A DNA stretch of 64,000 nucleotides from Siphonodentalium dalli (Eukaryota > Mollusca > Scaphopoda > Gadilida > Siphonodentaliidae): NCBI GenBank assembly GCA_032622095.1, contig CP136066.1:167660664-167724663 (forward strand), written 5' to 3'. The notes under the pieces were generated by a model, which was not told the DNA's origin, made no database searches, and saw nothing but the letters and a program-made list of their open reading frames with translations. Both the position numbers and the translations under genes were made by a program. Below are positions 46,220 to 57,729 of this stretch, piece after piece; positions within the stretch are counted from its first letter, which is position 1, and every line of letters starts with the position of its first letter.

Positions 46220-48300
46220 GGGTATCCTAAACGTGACAGAGTTGAAATTTCTTCCAATATGGCCGAAATGTTTAAAAATAATGAGCTCTAATTCACTATA
46301 AGGTTTAGCAAAATGACCACAATGAACCAATACAATATTATAATCATAAAACATAGATCATTTTGAAATGTAAAACCTTGTCCCATCTTACAGGAATCTA
46401 TATAAAATAAATTATGAAACAATTGTTGTTTTCAAATTTACACTTTCTTACAGTACTCATATCTGTAAAATTGCTGCATGTTTTTAGTATAATAGTTTAC
46501 CGATAGGTGCTATGATATTCCAATATATTGAGAGGGACCTTGCTGTTTCGTTATAATGTTTCTTGTGTCAGAAATTCACCATGTAAAATGTGGTCGTATC
46601 CGCTCGATATGCGAAATCAACAACAACACTCGAAAAATAGGGAACTTCAATTTTGAGTTAACAGATACTAAAATCTGAGAATATATAGTCACCACCAATT
46701 GGCATATTTAAGTACTTTATGACCAAAACTAACCTTAGGACATCGCTGATTTAAATGACAATTTCCTAGAAAAAAGATATTTGAAGGCAAACTTTGACAA
46801 AATGGATTGTAAACATCACGTGACTAAAAACTCTGAATACCCTCCGAACGAAATTTCTCACAAGTATGAAATAATTCACTCTTTAAATAATTGTTGTCTT
46901 TACACATGGCAAAACACCTGACTGTGCATTAGATTGACAACCTAAAACACGGTATTCATATATAAACAGAATTTATTAAATAGTGTGGCTATCTATCAAG
47001 TAATATTTTGTTAGAGGGTAGGGATTCCCGGTCTTTCCCAACTCTATTTTTAGTGTCGCACGCGTTTCCCTCTTTGCAGAACTTTGCAGATGCAAACTAT
47101 TCTTATTAAATGCAATCAAAACAAGGTTACATGCATCATATACAGCGGAAATAATCCTCAACATCTGTAATCCATGTAGGTATAGATAACTGCGCAATCG
47201 GACATCCAAGTTAATTTTTAGGGCTGTTGTATTGTTTGATCAAGTTTCTCAGAAAAACAAAAACATGTCGAAATCTAGTTTTGGTTTCGGTTTGATGGAT
47301 GACAAAATGAGTTCCAAATATTTTTTAAAACAATATTAGGGGTAATTAAACTATAATTATTTCAAATTACAATATATGCTAGCTTACTAGTGTTGTTTTG
47401 TAACTGTCTGGGGTAATTTCTGTTAGAAAATCTCTGAAGTATGAATGTATGCCAGGCCATTTGTGTCAAAATGCACCAGTACGTATCACAAAATATGATG
47501 CATCTGATATCGTAGGGAATGTTTGAAATATAGTTTACAGTGTATTTTTGCTTAAATATGTTATAAAGTATCAATTGTGCATGAGGTATTGGTGAAATAG
47601 TTTCAAAATAGACAGCCTTGTACATCCTTATGATCCAGCTCACATCATTGCCAACTTGGCTTCCCATACCAAAAAATAGTCCCAAAAAGCAAATAGCCAC
47701 ATACTTGTGTTCAACTGATGGAGGGTGCCTTCAACTCAATGGATGTGTAGCTAAAATAGTGAGTTATTATATAAAATGACGGTCCCTCTCCTCATCCTGG
47801 AATCCTAATCAATAAGATGCCACAATAATTATATTTGTTTGCTTTATTAGTTTTGACTTCTGGTGATTGGCATAATTTCGCTCACGTTCCAGTTAATTTT
47901 CTCAATCAAATATATCTTTTAAAAATATGGATGTGATGTCAATTTTTTTTTCAATCCTATTCCTATATCCTTGTGAAATATGTAAATTGGAAGTCTTGAA
48001 ATGTCTGGCATTTATCAGAGAGAGGGATATAAAAACTCATTCGGCCATCTTTGTCGCGTTTAGGATATCCTTAAAGATACTGAAGGCCGTCGGTACACTG
48101 AGCCGGAAAATTCTATAACGTTTGTTAACCAGTATTTATCACATGATTAGCACTATTTTCCTATGTAATATTCGAGCGTAATAGACACGTGTAATATCGT
48201 CGCGTACAATGACGTCACGCTGCTCTTTGGGACAAAGTTCGCTTGCTGTTAATTATTGTTCTTTTCGATAAAATTTAAGCGATTATATGATCATGTGATA
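46220..48300. other. No gene seen
   Basis: AT-rich sequence. The longest open frame (47362-47700, minus, 112 codons) has no domain, no splice context and composition like its surroundings. No repeats were recognised by eye. Confidence 0.45.
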
Positions 48301-48304
48301 AAAA

Positions 48305-48440
48305 GTATCTCAAACTCGTTCTATTTTATACGTAATTTATCAACCTCGTCCACTAAATTCTATTTGAGCCTCGGTAAACCTCGGCTCAAATCGAATTTAG
48401 TGGACTCGGTTGATAAATTCCGTATAAAATGGAAACTCAT
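48305..48440. repeat. Hairpin palindrome of about 135 bp
   Basis: CGTCCACTAAATTCTATTTG and TTTATACGTAATTTATCAAC in the left arm pair with text in the right arm (CAAATCGAATTTAGTGGAC, GTTGATAAATTCCGTATAAA). The centre is CGAGG..CCTCGG near 48371. Confidence 0.8.
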
Positions 48441-48642
48441 GTGAAATCCTCTATATCTCTCCTATATATTTTGATACAATCTGTATTCGAGAGATAACCC
48501 ACATCCTCCGGACCTCAATGATATGATCGTGAATGAGTATTGATATACCCCACTACACTTTGACAAACACCAGTAATGGTGTGTAGATAATTTACATATC
48601 TCTCTTATATATTTTGATACAATCTATCTAATTTACATATCT

Positions 48643-49046
48643 CTCTTATATATTTTGATACAATCCATCTGTTTGTCTGTCTGTCATTTATACAAATCTA
48701 CGATTCTCCACCGATCGAGACCAAACTTCCTATCTAGGGGTAAAATCACACGGACACGGTCGTTGTCGCGTTTTGGAGAAGCTCCGAGCACCGCTTCTCC
48801 CTTCCCAGTCACAAAAAACGGCACCGTGGGGGTTAACACACCGACGCTCCTTATATCTTTCATATTGGGAGATTTAACTGGTTAACGCTCTTTATTGCCA
48901 TCGACGTTGCTCAAAGATCACATATGTGTACGAAACTACGGATGCAAAACGCACCGGAACGGCGAAATGCATTTATCATGATTAAAAACGCAGAACGGGT
49001 ACAAATTTTTCTTAAATAGCCCGGACAACGTCGGGCTCATAGGCTA
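48643..49046 (+). mobile_element. Helitron-like block 0 (no core array)
   Basis: It begins TCTCTTATATATTTTGATAC, then has CTGTCTGTC text and the phrase CAAATCTACGATTCTCCACC. It ends with the hairpin AGCCCGGACAACGTCGGGCT followed by CATAGGCTA at the junction with the next block. Extra copies of the 5' text lie at 48462 and 48599. Confidence 0.65.
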
Positions 49047-49560
49047 TCTCATATATATTTTGAAGACCTCTGTCTGTCTGTCTGTCTGTCTGTTTGTTTG
49101 TCTGTCTGTCATTAATACAAATCTACGATTCTCGACCGATCGGGACGAAACTTGGTACGTGTGTGTAGTTTGACCAGGCGGTCGTCGTTGTCGTATTGGC
49201 GAGCCCGTGCGGCGCCCACTTCGCGCATGCGCAGACGAGATCTCGGAAACGGGTGGAGCTATCGACTTGAAATTTGCTATGTGAATGTATCTTGCCCCGG
49301 ATACGAATTTTATCGGGTCGCCGAGCCCGTGCGACGCCAGCTTCGCGCATGCGCAGAACAGATCTCGGAAACGGGTGGAGCTATCGACTTGACATTTACT
49401 ATGTGAATGTATCTTGCCCCGGATACGAATTGTATCGGGTCGCCGAGCCCGTGCGACGCCAGCTTCGCGCATGCGCAGACCAGATCTTGGAAACGGGTAG
49501 AGCTATCGACTTGAAATTTGGTTTTTAAATAGCCCGGACAACGTCGGGCTCATCGGCTAG
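49047..49560 (+). mobile_element. Helitron-like block 1 (three core repeats)
   Basis: It starts TCTCATATATATTTTGAAGA, then (CTGT)n, CAAATCTACGATTCTCGACC and three units of a 122 bp repeat. It ends with the hairpin AGCCCGGACAACGTCGGGCT (49530-49549), ten bases and CTAG. A 5' TC, a hairpin about 10 bases from a CTRR end, a microsatellite and a central tandem array are the hallmarks of HINE/Pearl-like non-autonomous Helitrons. No Rep/helicase gene. Confidence 0.78.
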
Positions 49561-50556
49561 TCTCATATATATTTTGAAGACCTGTCTGTCTGTCTGTTTG
49601 TCTGTTTGTCTGTCTGTCATTAATACAAATCTACGATTCTCGACCGATCGGGACGAAACTTGGTACGTGTGTGTAGTTTGACCAGGCGGTCGTCGGTGTC
49701 GTATTGGCGAGCCCGTGCGACGCCAGTGCAGCGCATACGCAGACGAGATCTCGGAAACGGGTGGAGCTATCGACTTGACATTTGGTATGTGAATGTATCC
49801 TGCCCCGGATACGAATTTTATCGGGTCGCCGAGCCCATGCGACGCCAGCTTCGTGCATGCGCAGCCGAGATTTCGGAAACGGGTGGAGCTATCGACTTGA
49901 AATTTGCTATGTGAATGTATCTTGCCCCGGATACGAATTTTATCGGGTCGCCGAGCCCGTGCGACGCCAGCTTCGCGCATGCGCAGAACAGATCTCGGAA
50001 ACGGGTGGAGCTATCGACTTGACATTTGGTATGTGAATGTATCTTGCCCCGGATACGAATTTTATCGGGTCGCCGAGCCCGTGCGACGCCAGCTTCGCGC
50101 ATGCGCAGACGAGATCTCGGAAACGGGTGGAGCTATCGACTTGAAATTTGCTATGTGAATGTATCTTGCCCCGGATACGAATGTTATCGGGTCGCCGAGT
50201 CCGTGCGACGCCAGCTTCGCGCATGCGCAGACGAGATCTCGGAAACGGGTGGAGCTATCGACTTGAAATTTGCTATGTGAATGTATCTTGCCCCGGATAC
50301 GAATGTTATCGGGTCGCCGAGCCTGTGCGACGCCAGCTTCGCGCATGCGCAGACCAGATCTTGGAAACGGGTGGAGCTATCGACTTGAAATTTGGTATGT
50401 GAATATATCTTGCCTCGGATACGAATTTTATCGGGTCGCCGAGCCCGGGCGACGCCAGCTTCGCGCATGCGCAGACCAGATCTAGGAAACGGGTGGAACT
50501 ATCGACTTGAAATTTGGTTTTTGAATAGCCCGGACAACGTCTGGCTCATCGGCTAG
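49561..50556 (+). mobile_element. Helitron-like block 2 (seven core repeats)
   Basis: It follows block 1 directly (CTAG then TCTCATATAT). It has (CTGT)n, the same leader, then seven units of the 122 bp repeat with GAGATCTCGGAAACGGGTGG-type cores near 49745, 49868, 49990, 50112, 50234, 50356 and 50478. It ends in the hairpin (one mismatch, 50526-50545) and CTAG (50553-50556). The unit length is not a multiple of 3, so the open frames across it on both strands are by-products. Confidence 0.8.
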
Positions 50557-50893
50557 TCTCATATATATTTTGAAGACCTCTGTTTGTTTGTTTGTTTGTA
50601 TGTCTGTATGTCATTTATACAAATCTACGATTCTCGACCGATCGGGACGAAACTTGGTACGTGTGTGTAGTTTGACCAGGCGGTCGTCGTTGTCGTATTG
50701 GCGAGCCCGTGCGGCGCCCGCTTCGCGCATGCGCAGACGAGATATCGGAAACGGGTGGAGCTATCGACTTGAAATTTGCTATGTGAATGTATCTTGCCCC
50801 GGATACGAATTTATCGGGTCACCGAGCCCGTGCGACGCCAACTTCGCGCATGCGCAGACGAGATCTCGGAAACGGATGGAGCTATCGACATGA
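50557..50893 (+). mobile_element. Helitron-like block 3 (two core repeats, truncated)
   Basis: It begins TCTCATATATATTTTGAAGA directly after the CTAG of block 2, with TTTGTTTGTTTG and CTGTATGTC microsatellite, the leader and two core units. The sequence then leaves the family near 50893 without a terminal hairpin. Confidence 0.75.
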
Positions 50894-51942
50894 TAATTTG
50901 GTCCCGCTGTGTAAATGGATACTATCTCACTAATTTATTCTGGCTCATAGTAAAACGATTTCACCGTGTATATCCGACACCGGACATATGAAGGAAAATT
51001 TCATTTGTTTACACAATATGCCGATATTTTTTACCGAACATTCGTGATATTTATATAAATTTATTGCCTCCAGAATTGGAGAGTAGAACACAAACATACA
51101 TACAAAAAAGAGACGAATCAATTCAAATGCAATAATTTGGGGTCTAATTCCGTTTCTATGTTGGACATTACACCATGATTTAAAACCATAATGTAAAATT
51201 TAGATTATGACAGAGGCATTATTGTATACACCATTTATCACACTTCTTTCCTACCTACTTCATTATCTTTCCTACGTATTTCATTATCTTCTCCCTACTA
51301 TCACTCCTCAATCTTTCGTATACCTGCACTCGCTTAACTAACTTCCATGCAACATTTATTTGAAAACACAGAACAATATTCAAATCCCGTCCTCATTACC
51401 CTGTAGCTGTCTGTATTGGCACTCGGGGTAACATTTCTAGAGGAAGGATTTTTATAAAAGCCACAGTCTCATGGCTTGTTATTCAATCCTATGTCTTTCT
51501 ATATGTATAATTGTCAATGTGATGTTCTGATCTTTCGTTCAAATAAATATTGTTTAAACTAATTCAAATGCATGTCATGTGATGAAAAAAAAACACAGAA
51601 CAAAACAAAAATAACATAATACACACACAATTAGATTGACTAGAATGTTGGAATAGGCATTACCATCAATATGATCAGTTTCCAGACAAACGTGACTCCA
51701 GTGAAGAAACGAAGCTGAAGAAGGCTCGTATATAAAACGAGATTCTCCCCATCATCCCTCCACATGAGGCGCATTTTCTTCCGGAATCTGATCACATCCA
51801 TGGGCAATGCGACCGCTTTTCGACACTTGCCCAGTAATATACCGTGTTTGTTAAAATAATATCTGTTAGTTTGCTTAGTTATGTTACCATTTCCCACACA
51901 TTCCGTAGACGATAGAGTGAACTTATGAGGAACTTGGAAATT
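50894..51942. other. Mostly featureless; possible 3' part of the LINE relic
   Basis: No gene is recognised. A minus-strand frame at 51640-51897 could be the far C-terminus or 3' region of the LINE relic that starts upstream on the same strand, but no motif proves it. AATAAA is present near 51545 on the + strand. Confidence 0.4.
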
Positions 51943-54050
51943 TCAACTTCTTGTGTATATATGGAAATATTTTGTGGAACAAGACCTAGGAAAAGCGTTT
52001 GTTTTTGTGTCACGATCAAGATTTTCAAAAGGTATGTAGAAATCTATTCCCAAGTGGTCAATAATTTGATAATCAATTTCATTGCGTATGTCGAACAACT
52101 TTGGACATTCTTTTACTAAATGCAGAGCCATGTCTGTGTATGGTGAATCACATTGGGGACATACATGTACAGTTTCTCCGGTGCCCGACAATGAACAACT
52201 ATGTTGGACAGCAAGAATACAATGATGTAAACAGTTGGCATAATTTCCAAATCCTACTAATAATATAGCGTTGGTGAATACAAAGACATCTATTGAATGC
52301 CGAATTTTCCCTGAGGCCTTCGTACCATTGATGCTCTGCAGACAGGGCTGAAATTTTAATAATTTCCTTCCATATTGACGTTGCGGGAATGCCTGAAGAT
52401 GCCAGAAATGATTCAATTATATCAAACATATTGCGCCTTTTCATTATTGATATAATGTGAGATGAATGTGATGTGGTATTTGTAGTTTTCACTTGAGATC
52501 CGAGAATGCTGACAAGGAAGACATATTTGACTGATTTTCTACTCGCAATGAGCAAAGTGTACGTATCAGTGTTAATTTGCGACGTTCTATATAATCTGAC
52601 AACGGAATTTGAATCTTGTAAATTGTGAATGAGACTCAATGAGTCCATATAACCCGTTCGCTATAGGACGATTGACTCGTAAATTTTCATAGCGCTTGGT
52701 GGAGTGATGCCCCCTGCATAAAGTCCCGCGTTAGTTAACATGAAGTAAGTTGAGCGAATTTTATCAACCATGCTCCCAACAAGTTTACTATCGAATTGAA
52801 ATTTGGCCTGTGGAATATCTAGATGCATGACTTCGTTTACTTCGACTAGTTCCTCTTTTCCCGGCCACCACCGACATTGACGTTTTATGGCTTCAGATTT
52901 TGTTTCATTGAATACGATGATAAATGTCTTTTTCGGATTAAACTTGTATCTCCATTTGAGGCTGTATGCTAAGCATATGTTACATGATGACTGTAGTCCA
53001 TACTGAGATAGTGAAAAAAGTGCCATATCATCAGCATGTGCATGTAACTGTGGTAGAGTTGATGTTGTATATATGAAGACCGAATGATGACCGTGTCAGT
53101 TTGAAGAGAAGCTCGTCAATGTACAGTAATGCTCTAATTAATCGACTCCTTAAACACAGCAGAATTATGGGTAACTTTTCAGGATTTAGTCCTGAAAAGT
53201 AACCCATAATTCTGCTGTGTTTAAGGAGTCGATTAATTAGAGCATTACTGTAGATGCTGTACCGAAATGGCGAAATTGTGACCCCTTGCCTCGTCCCTTG
53301 CATCACTTCAAACCATCTGGACGAAACACCGCGAAATGATGTGCGACACATGGTTCCAGTTATAGCAACCACCAAGGGTGCTTATACCTAAGGCAGGTGA
53401 ATGACGTCATATAATTTTTTTCTATATCCATCAGTGATTTTTCAAGATCGCGGGTATAGATTTTGGAGAAATTTTCACGTGACTTCCGGTTAAATAGCAA
53501 CCGTGTGGAGATTGCCAAAAAAAACAACACGGAATTGGAAATGAGCATCGCGATAAAAATGAAAGTAACTACTTCACAACTTACGAAGAATTCACATGTG
53601 ATTTAAGTCTATTAATTTCATTTAGACCAATTTCCTTGGTTAGCTTAATGAAAATTAAACAGGAAGAAGTCATGAAGATAATCCAGACAAGATTTTGTCT
53701 GGTCAACTTGGCATGTCGTCTCCGTCGTGACCACTGCATGATGTTATATAAGTTATTCGTAGCGTTATGTCGCCGAAAAAGGCAAATTTGAGACACACCA
53801 TGTGTGGTTGCTCCACTACGCGTCACGTACGAATCATATTATAACAGTACATTAAAAATTCTAAATGTTTTACCGTGTATATGGCGTTCATGAAGTTTCA
53901 GAAGAAGTCCAAATTATCCAGACGGTATCGAGTGCTTTCCACATGTCCAGGAAACAATATACTATCTCTAAATTCTGGATACAAAGTACGTCCTCGGAAA
54001 TCACGATTGTTAGGTGAAATTCTACTGATCGTCTGCAATTTGGTCTGATA
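51943..54050 (-). pseudogene. Second LINE (non-LTR reverse transcriptase) relic
   Basis: On the minus strand, from high to low coordinates: CFLDMWKALDTVW near 53950-53915 and a frame-shifted KLHERHIHGKTF (RT core with the first catalytic Asp), RWFEVMQGTRQGVTISPF near 53310-53260, HADDMALFSLSQYGLQ near 53035 (the YADD-type catalytic motif), a thumb region to 52661, and a C-terminal zinc-binding motif CPQCDSPYTDMALHLVKEC (C-x2-C-x9-H-x4-C) near 52170. Stops and frame changes occur in at least four places. A 127 bp mariner-like MITE lies between the GTRQG and ADD motifs. The order of motifs identifies a retrotransposon polymerase; the clade cannot be set by eye, but it differs clearly from the jockey/CR1-like copy at 28010. 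Confidence 0.82.
53124..53250. mobile_element. Mariner-like palindromic MITE, copy 3
   Basis: The 127 bp palindrome is flanked by TA (53122-53123, 53251-53252), with ends CAGTAATGCTCTAATTAATC and its complement. It lies inside the LINE relic. With the duplicated TA it adds 129 bp, exactly 43 codons, and happens to keep the minus-strand frame open. Confidence 0.92.
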
Positions 54051-54475
54051 AACACCGAGTTTCTTATATCTAAAACGTCTGCATGTTTAAATATTTCTAT
54101 ATAACATGACGTAGAAAGGACAACAATGACTTACATAGGACCAAGCATAAGTTTTTCGGCTGTTTGTTAAAATTATTGCCGAAAGACATAATTATTTGTT
54201 ATGCGGCGAATTGCAGGAGCGCTGTCGTGCAAATTGCAATTGGCATTTGTTTACTGTGCGGCATATTGCATGCAAGCCCAACACAATATCTGCCAAGTGT
54301 ATGCAAATAAAATTGGGTCAAAATGGGAGTCATCTCATTACACATCATTATGGTGACGATTGCGTCATTTTGTTGCTTTCCAGCTGATTGGAACGACACG
54401 TGTATTCCAATTAAATGGTGACTTATTTTTTTAGCTTTAAAATCACATCAGAGGGGGGCTATCTACCAGAAATAT
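54051..54475. other. No gene seen
   Basis: Overlapping open frames on both strands at 54196-54399 have no recognisable domain. Confidence 0.4.
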
Positions 54476-54477
54476 AG

Positions 54478-54699
54478 TTGGCATGATAAATTTGAAGATC
54501 CTCTTTGAAATTTAACAAAAACTGTCCTATTTGGCGATGGATATGATACATATTTCCTAGAAACGACAAATATTCAAATGAAATCTAGTTGGCATGATAA
54601 ATTTGAAGGTACTCTTTGAAATTTAACAAAAACTATCCTATTTGGCGATGGATGTGATGCATATTTGCCAGAAACGCCAAATATTGAAATGAAAATTAA
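54478..54699. repeat. 111 bp unit in two tandem copies
   Basis: The unit starting TTGGCATGATAAATTTGAAG occurs at 54478 and 54589 and contains CTCTTTGAAATTTAACAAAA and CCTATTTGGCGATGGAT in both copies. Confidence 0.88.
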
Positions 54700-55160
54700 T
54701 GATCATAGACCTCCCATTAATTAATGTTCGAAGTCAATCTTAGTTTACACCCAGTCTGACTTCGCACACCAGCATTGGTTAGTAACTGCTTACCAACAAT
54801 GGTTTTATAAATATAAAATAAAATGTGCTGCTATGTGAATTACGTCTTGATGTCATTATAAATGTTATCACTGTAACGTCTGCATTATACATGTAGCTCG
54901 ATAAAAAGAACAAATAGATGTGCAGTATAAAATTATAAATTGCCTGCATAGGGAGAGAAATTGAAAATGTAAAACATATATATGTGTGCATTAAAACCTC
55001 ACTATCAAGTTTATTTATTGCTCCCCCAGATAATTTCGGAGAATTATTATAATCAACGGCGTCCGTCCGTTCGTGCATCCATTCGAGTCCATCCGATTTC
55101 TCATAAGGCTGTTAAACCCATATCAAATTATCCAATCGAAACGACACTTGGAATGAGGAA
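54700..55160. other. No gene; head of a bivalve-type repeat near 55060
   Basis: AT-rich sequence. CGTCCGTCCGTTCGTGCATC near 55059 followed by repeat text marks the start of an interspersed repeat running to about 55530. Confidence 0.5.
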
Positions 55161-55532
55161 TTACCATTACATTATTGAGGTCAATTTCAATTATGGTTCC
55201 AGTCCGATGATTTTTTCTCTGATTTATGGCCCTGTTTTTTACTTAGAAATTTCTGTGTTCCTGTTGGCCGGGTAATAATTCCTGTGAATAATATCCGATC
55301 GGAACGAAAATTGGTACGAGTAATAAACATATTATTGAGGTCGAGTTCCAATATCGCGTTCCGTTCAGATTACTTTAGCCATTTTCGTGTTGTCCGGATA
55401 ATTCCAGTTAATATCAACTAATCCCAACTAAACTTGACATCAGGAATGTCCACCACATTGTTCAAGTCAAGTTTGAATGTGGTTCAGATCTGCTGATTTT
55501 TGACGGAGCTATCGCCCTTTTTTGACTATAAA
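55161..55532 (+). repeat. 370 bp segment duplicated at 56598-56968
   Basis: From ATTACCATTACATTATTGAG to CGCCCTTTTTTGACTAT this segment is nearly identical to 56598-56968 inside element B, with only a few differences. The phrases GAACGAAAATTGGTACGAG and CAAACTTGACATCAGGAA mark it as interspersed-repeat body units. Confidence 0.92.
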
Positions 55533-55842
55533 AATATCAACTGATTTGACATAGAATCTGCCGATTATTATTCTATCATGTATCAATTTCACAAAGATGG
55601 CCTTCTTCTGAGGGTGTGCACTTGGCGACATGGTTCCATGACGTCTTCATTTATGTATCTTCATGTTATACTTGTATTTAATTTTAAATCCGCATAGCTG
55701 TTGTTTCGTTGTCCACCTGAACATACTCTACTATGCATGCACACATTCCACGTAATCGGCACATTGAACGGACATCACGGTGTGGATATGGCGTTATCTG
55801 ATACTAACCTGAATTGCCAATATGAAGGCCATTATAATAGTT
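55533..55842. other. No feature seen
   Basis: Flank of element B; no ORF or repeat recognised. Confidence 0.4.
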
Positions 55843-56597
55843 AGGGAGCCCGCTATGTTCTATTTACACTTTTGCGTACAAAAGGTTTGACCCCCTAAAG
55901 TTGGTACCAATAATGGAACATTCTGAAAACCCGATTTCTTAAGTTGCGCATTCCTGGGGTTTAGGGGCAGCTGAACCCCAAAAAGTGCCAAAAATCACTT
56001 CTATTTACACTTCCGCGTACATCGATGAATTTTGGTTTGATGATACTCCTAAGTGTACTGATTAAGAAAACACAACTTAAGAAAGGGATTTTCCTGGGGT
56101 TTTCAGATAAGAAAGGGGGTCCCATGCTGAACTCCAAAACGTGATTTTTCACTTTGTTTATACTTTCGCGTACATCCATAATTTTTGGTCTCAAAGTACT
56201 TTGATATATACTAATTATAAAAACACAACTTAAGAAGCAACTTTTCCTGGGGTTTTAAGATAAGAAGGGGGTCATCGGGTCACCCCTCAAAACGTAAAAC
56301 ATCACTTTTATTTACGTGATTGCATTCGTCCAACGTGTGTGTATTGCGTACACCCCTGGAACGTTGCACTATTACAACCAATACATCCCTAAATCGATAC
56401 GTTCAACTTAAGAAATATATATTCATGTCGTCTTCTGATAAGAACGAGACTTGTTACCCCCCCCCCCCCCACAACCCGATCCATTTTCTAGAACTATAAG
56501 TGAGCCAGTTTTATGAATATTATAGCGGGAAAATCTAGTAAAATGTATACAAATGTATATATTTTCGTGAAGCTAAGACATAATGACACTTTTTTTA

Positions 56598-56968
56598 TAA
56601 TTACCATTACATTATTGAGGTCAATTTCAATTATGGTTCCAGTCCGATGATTTTTTCTCTGATTTATGGCCCTGTTTTTTACTTAGAAATTTCTGTGTTC
56701 CTGTTGGCCGGGTAATAATTCCTGTGAATAATATCCGATTGGAACGAAAATTGGTACGAGTAATAAACATATTATTGAGGTCGAGTTCCAATATCGCGTT
56801 CCGTTCAGATTACATTAGCCATTTTCGTGTTGTCCGGATAATTCCAGTTAATATCAACTAATCCCAACTAAACTTGACATCAGGAATGTCCACCACATTG
56901 TTCAAGTCAAGTTTAAATGTGGTTCAGATCTGCTGATTTTTGACGGAGCTATCGCCCTTTTTTGACTA
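56598..56968 (+). repeat. Foreign 370 bp patch in the left arm of element B
   Basis: It matches 55161-55532. It joins element text at AATGACACTTTTT on the left and TTAAATATGCAATTATTGGG on the right, replacing the part that in element A reads from GGGCCAAAATTGAAACTCAC to the ATTAAACATGCAATT region. The other arm of B still has the original text. Confidence 0.85.
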
Positions 56969-57729
56969 TTAAATATGCAATTATTGGGGTCCTAACTCCT
57001 TCCGATCCCTCAAAAATTCGATTTTACAAAACGCAGTCCTGCAATCGCTTACAAGTTGTGGGTGATGTACACAATTGGCTAATCTGTTTTCTATACAATG
57101 CATACTAACATGTCTGATGCACCAATGATCATTTTTACTATTGTCACCACTGACATCACCAGAAATATTGGATTTTTCTCTCACAAACTTGACATAAATA
57201 TCGGCAAAAATTCACTTTTCAGGGTTCGACCATTTGTTCAAGTAAAATGTAACTATCTTTGGATTGAAAGGTGTTTATTGTTTTGTTCTATCTTAAATGT
57301 GTCACACTATGGTGTTTATAGACTAAATTGCTCAAGATGGCTTCCAAAATGGCAACCAAATTTGTAAAAAGTTAAAAGTTAACATAACCCGAACATTATT
57401 CTCTGCATTATCCGAAAAAGGTGGCAAATTGTGACTCACTTGGTTATCGTACGTGTTAGTTACAATGTAATTAACTGACAACTACGTTCTATTATGTTTG
57501 TCCCAGTTCCGTATGGGGCATGACAAATTCATTTTAAAGTTGCAGTATGGAATTTTTCGGAGAACCTCTTTTGTGATTCTGGCCATATTATTGAAAGGGA
57601 ATGGGCAAAACTTTGAGACGGAACTGAGATGAACCATGATATGTGGGTATTCTGGCCCATTATGATAAAAAATTATCAACTGGATACAGGGTGGAAGCCA
57701 AGATGGCAGCCAGGGAGTTTAATACTCTA

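Noticed and set aside
47362-47700. 112-codon minus-strand frame that looks like a small membrane protein.
   Set aside because: No recognisable domain, signal peptide, splice site or poly(A) context. AT-rich DNA gives such frames by chance.
48599-49130. Runs of CTGT/GTCT as a possible simple microsatellite only.
   Set aside because: They recur at the same position in each Helitron-like block and are better described as part of that element.
49044-50485. Many overlapping open frames of about 84-151 codons on both strands, rich in Arg and similar to each other.
   Set aside because: They come from a 122 bp tandem repeat; the unit is not a multiple of 3, the frames appear on both strands with the same spacing, and there is no domain.
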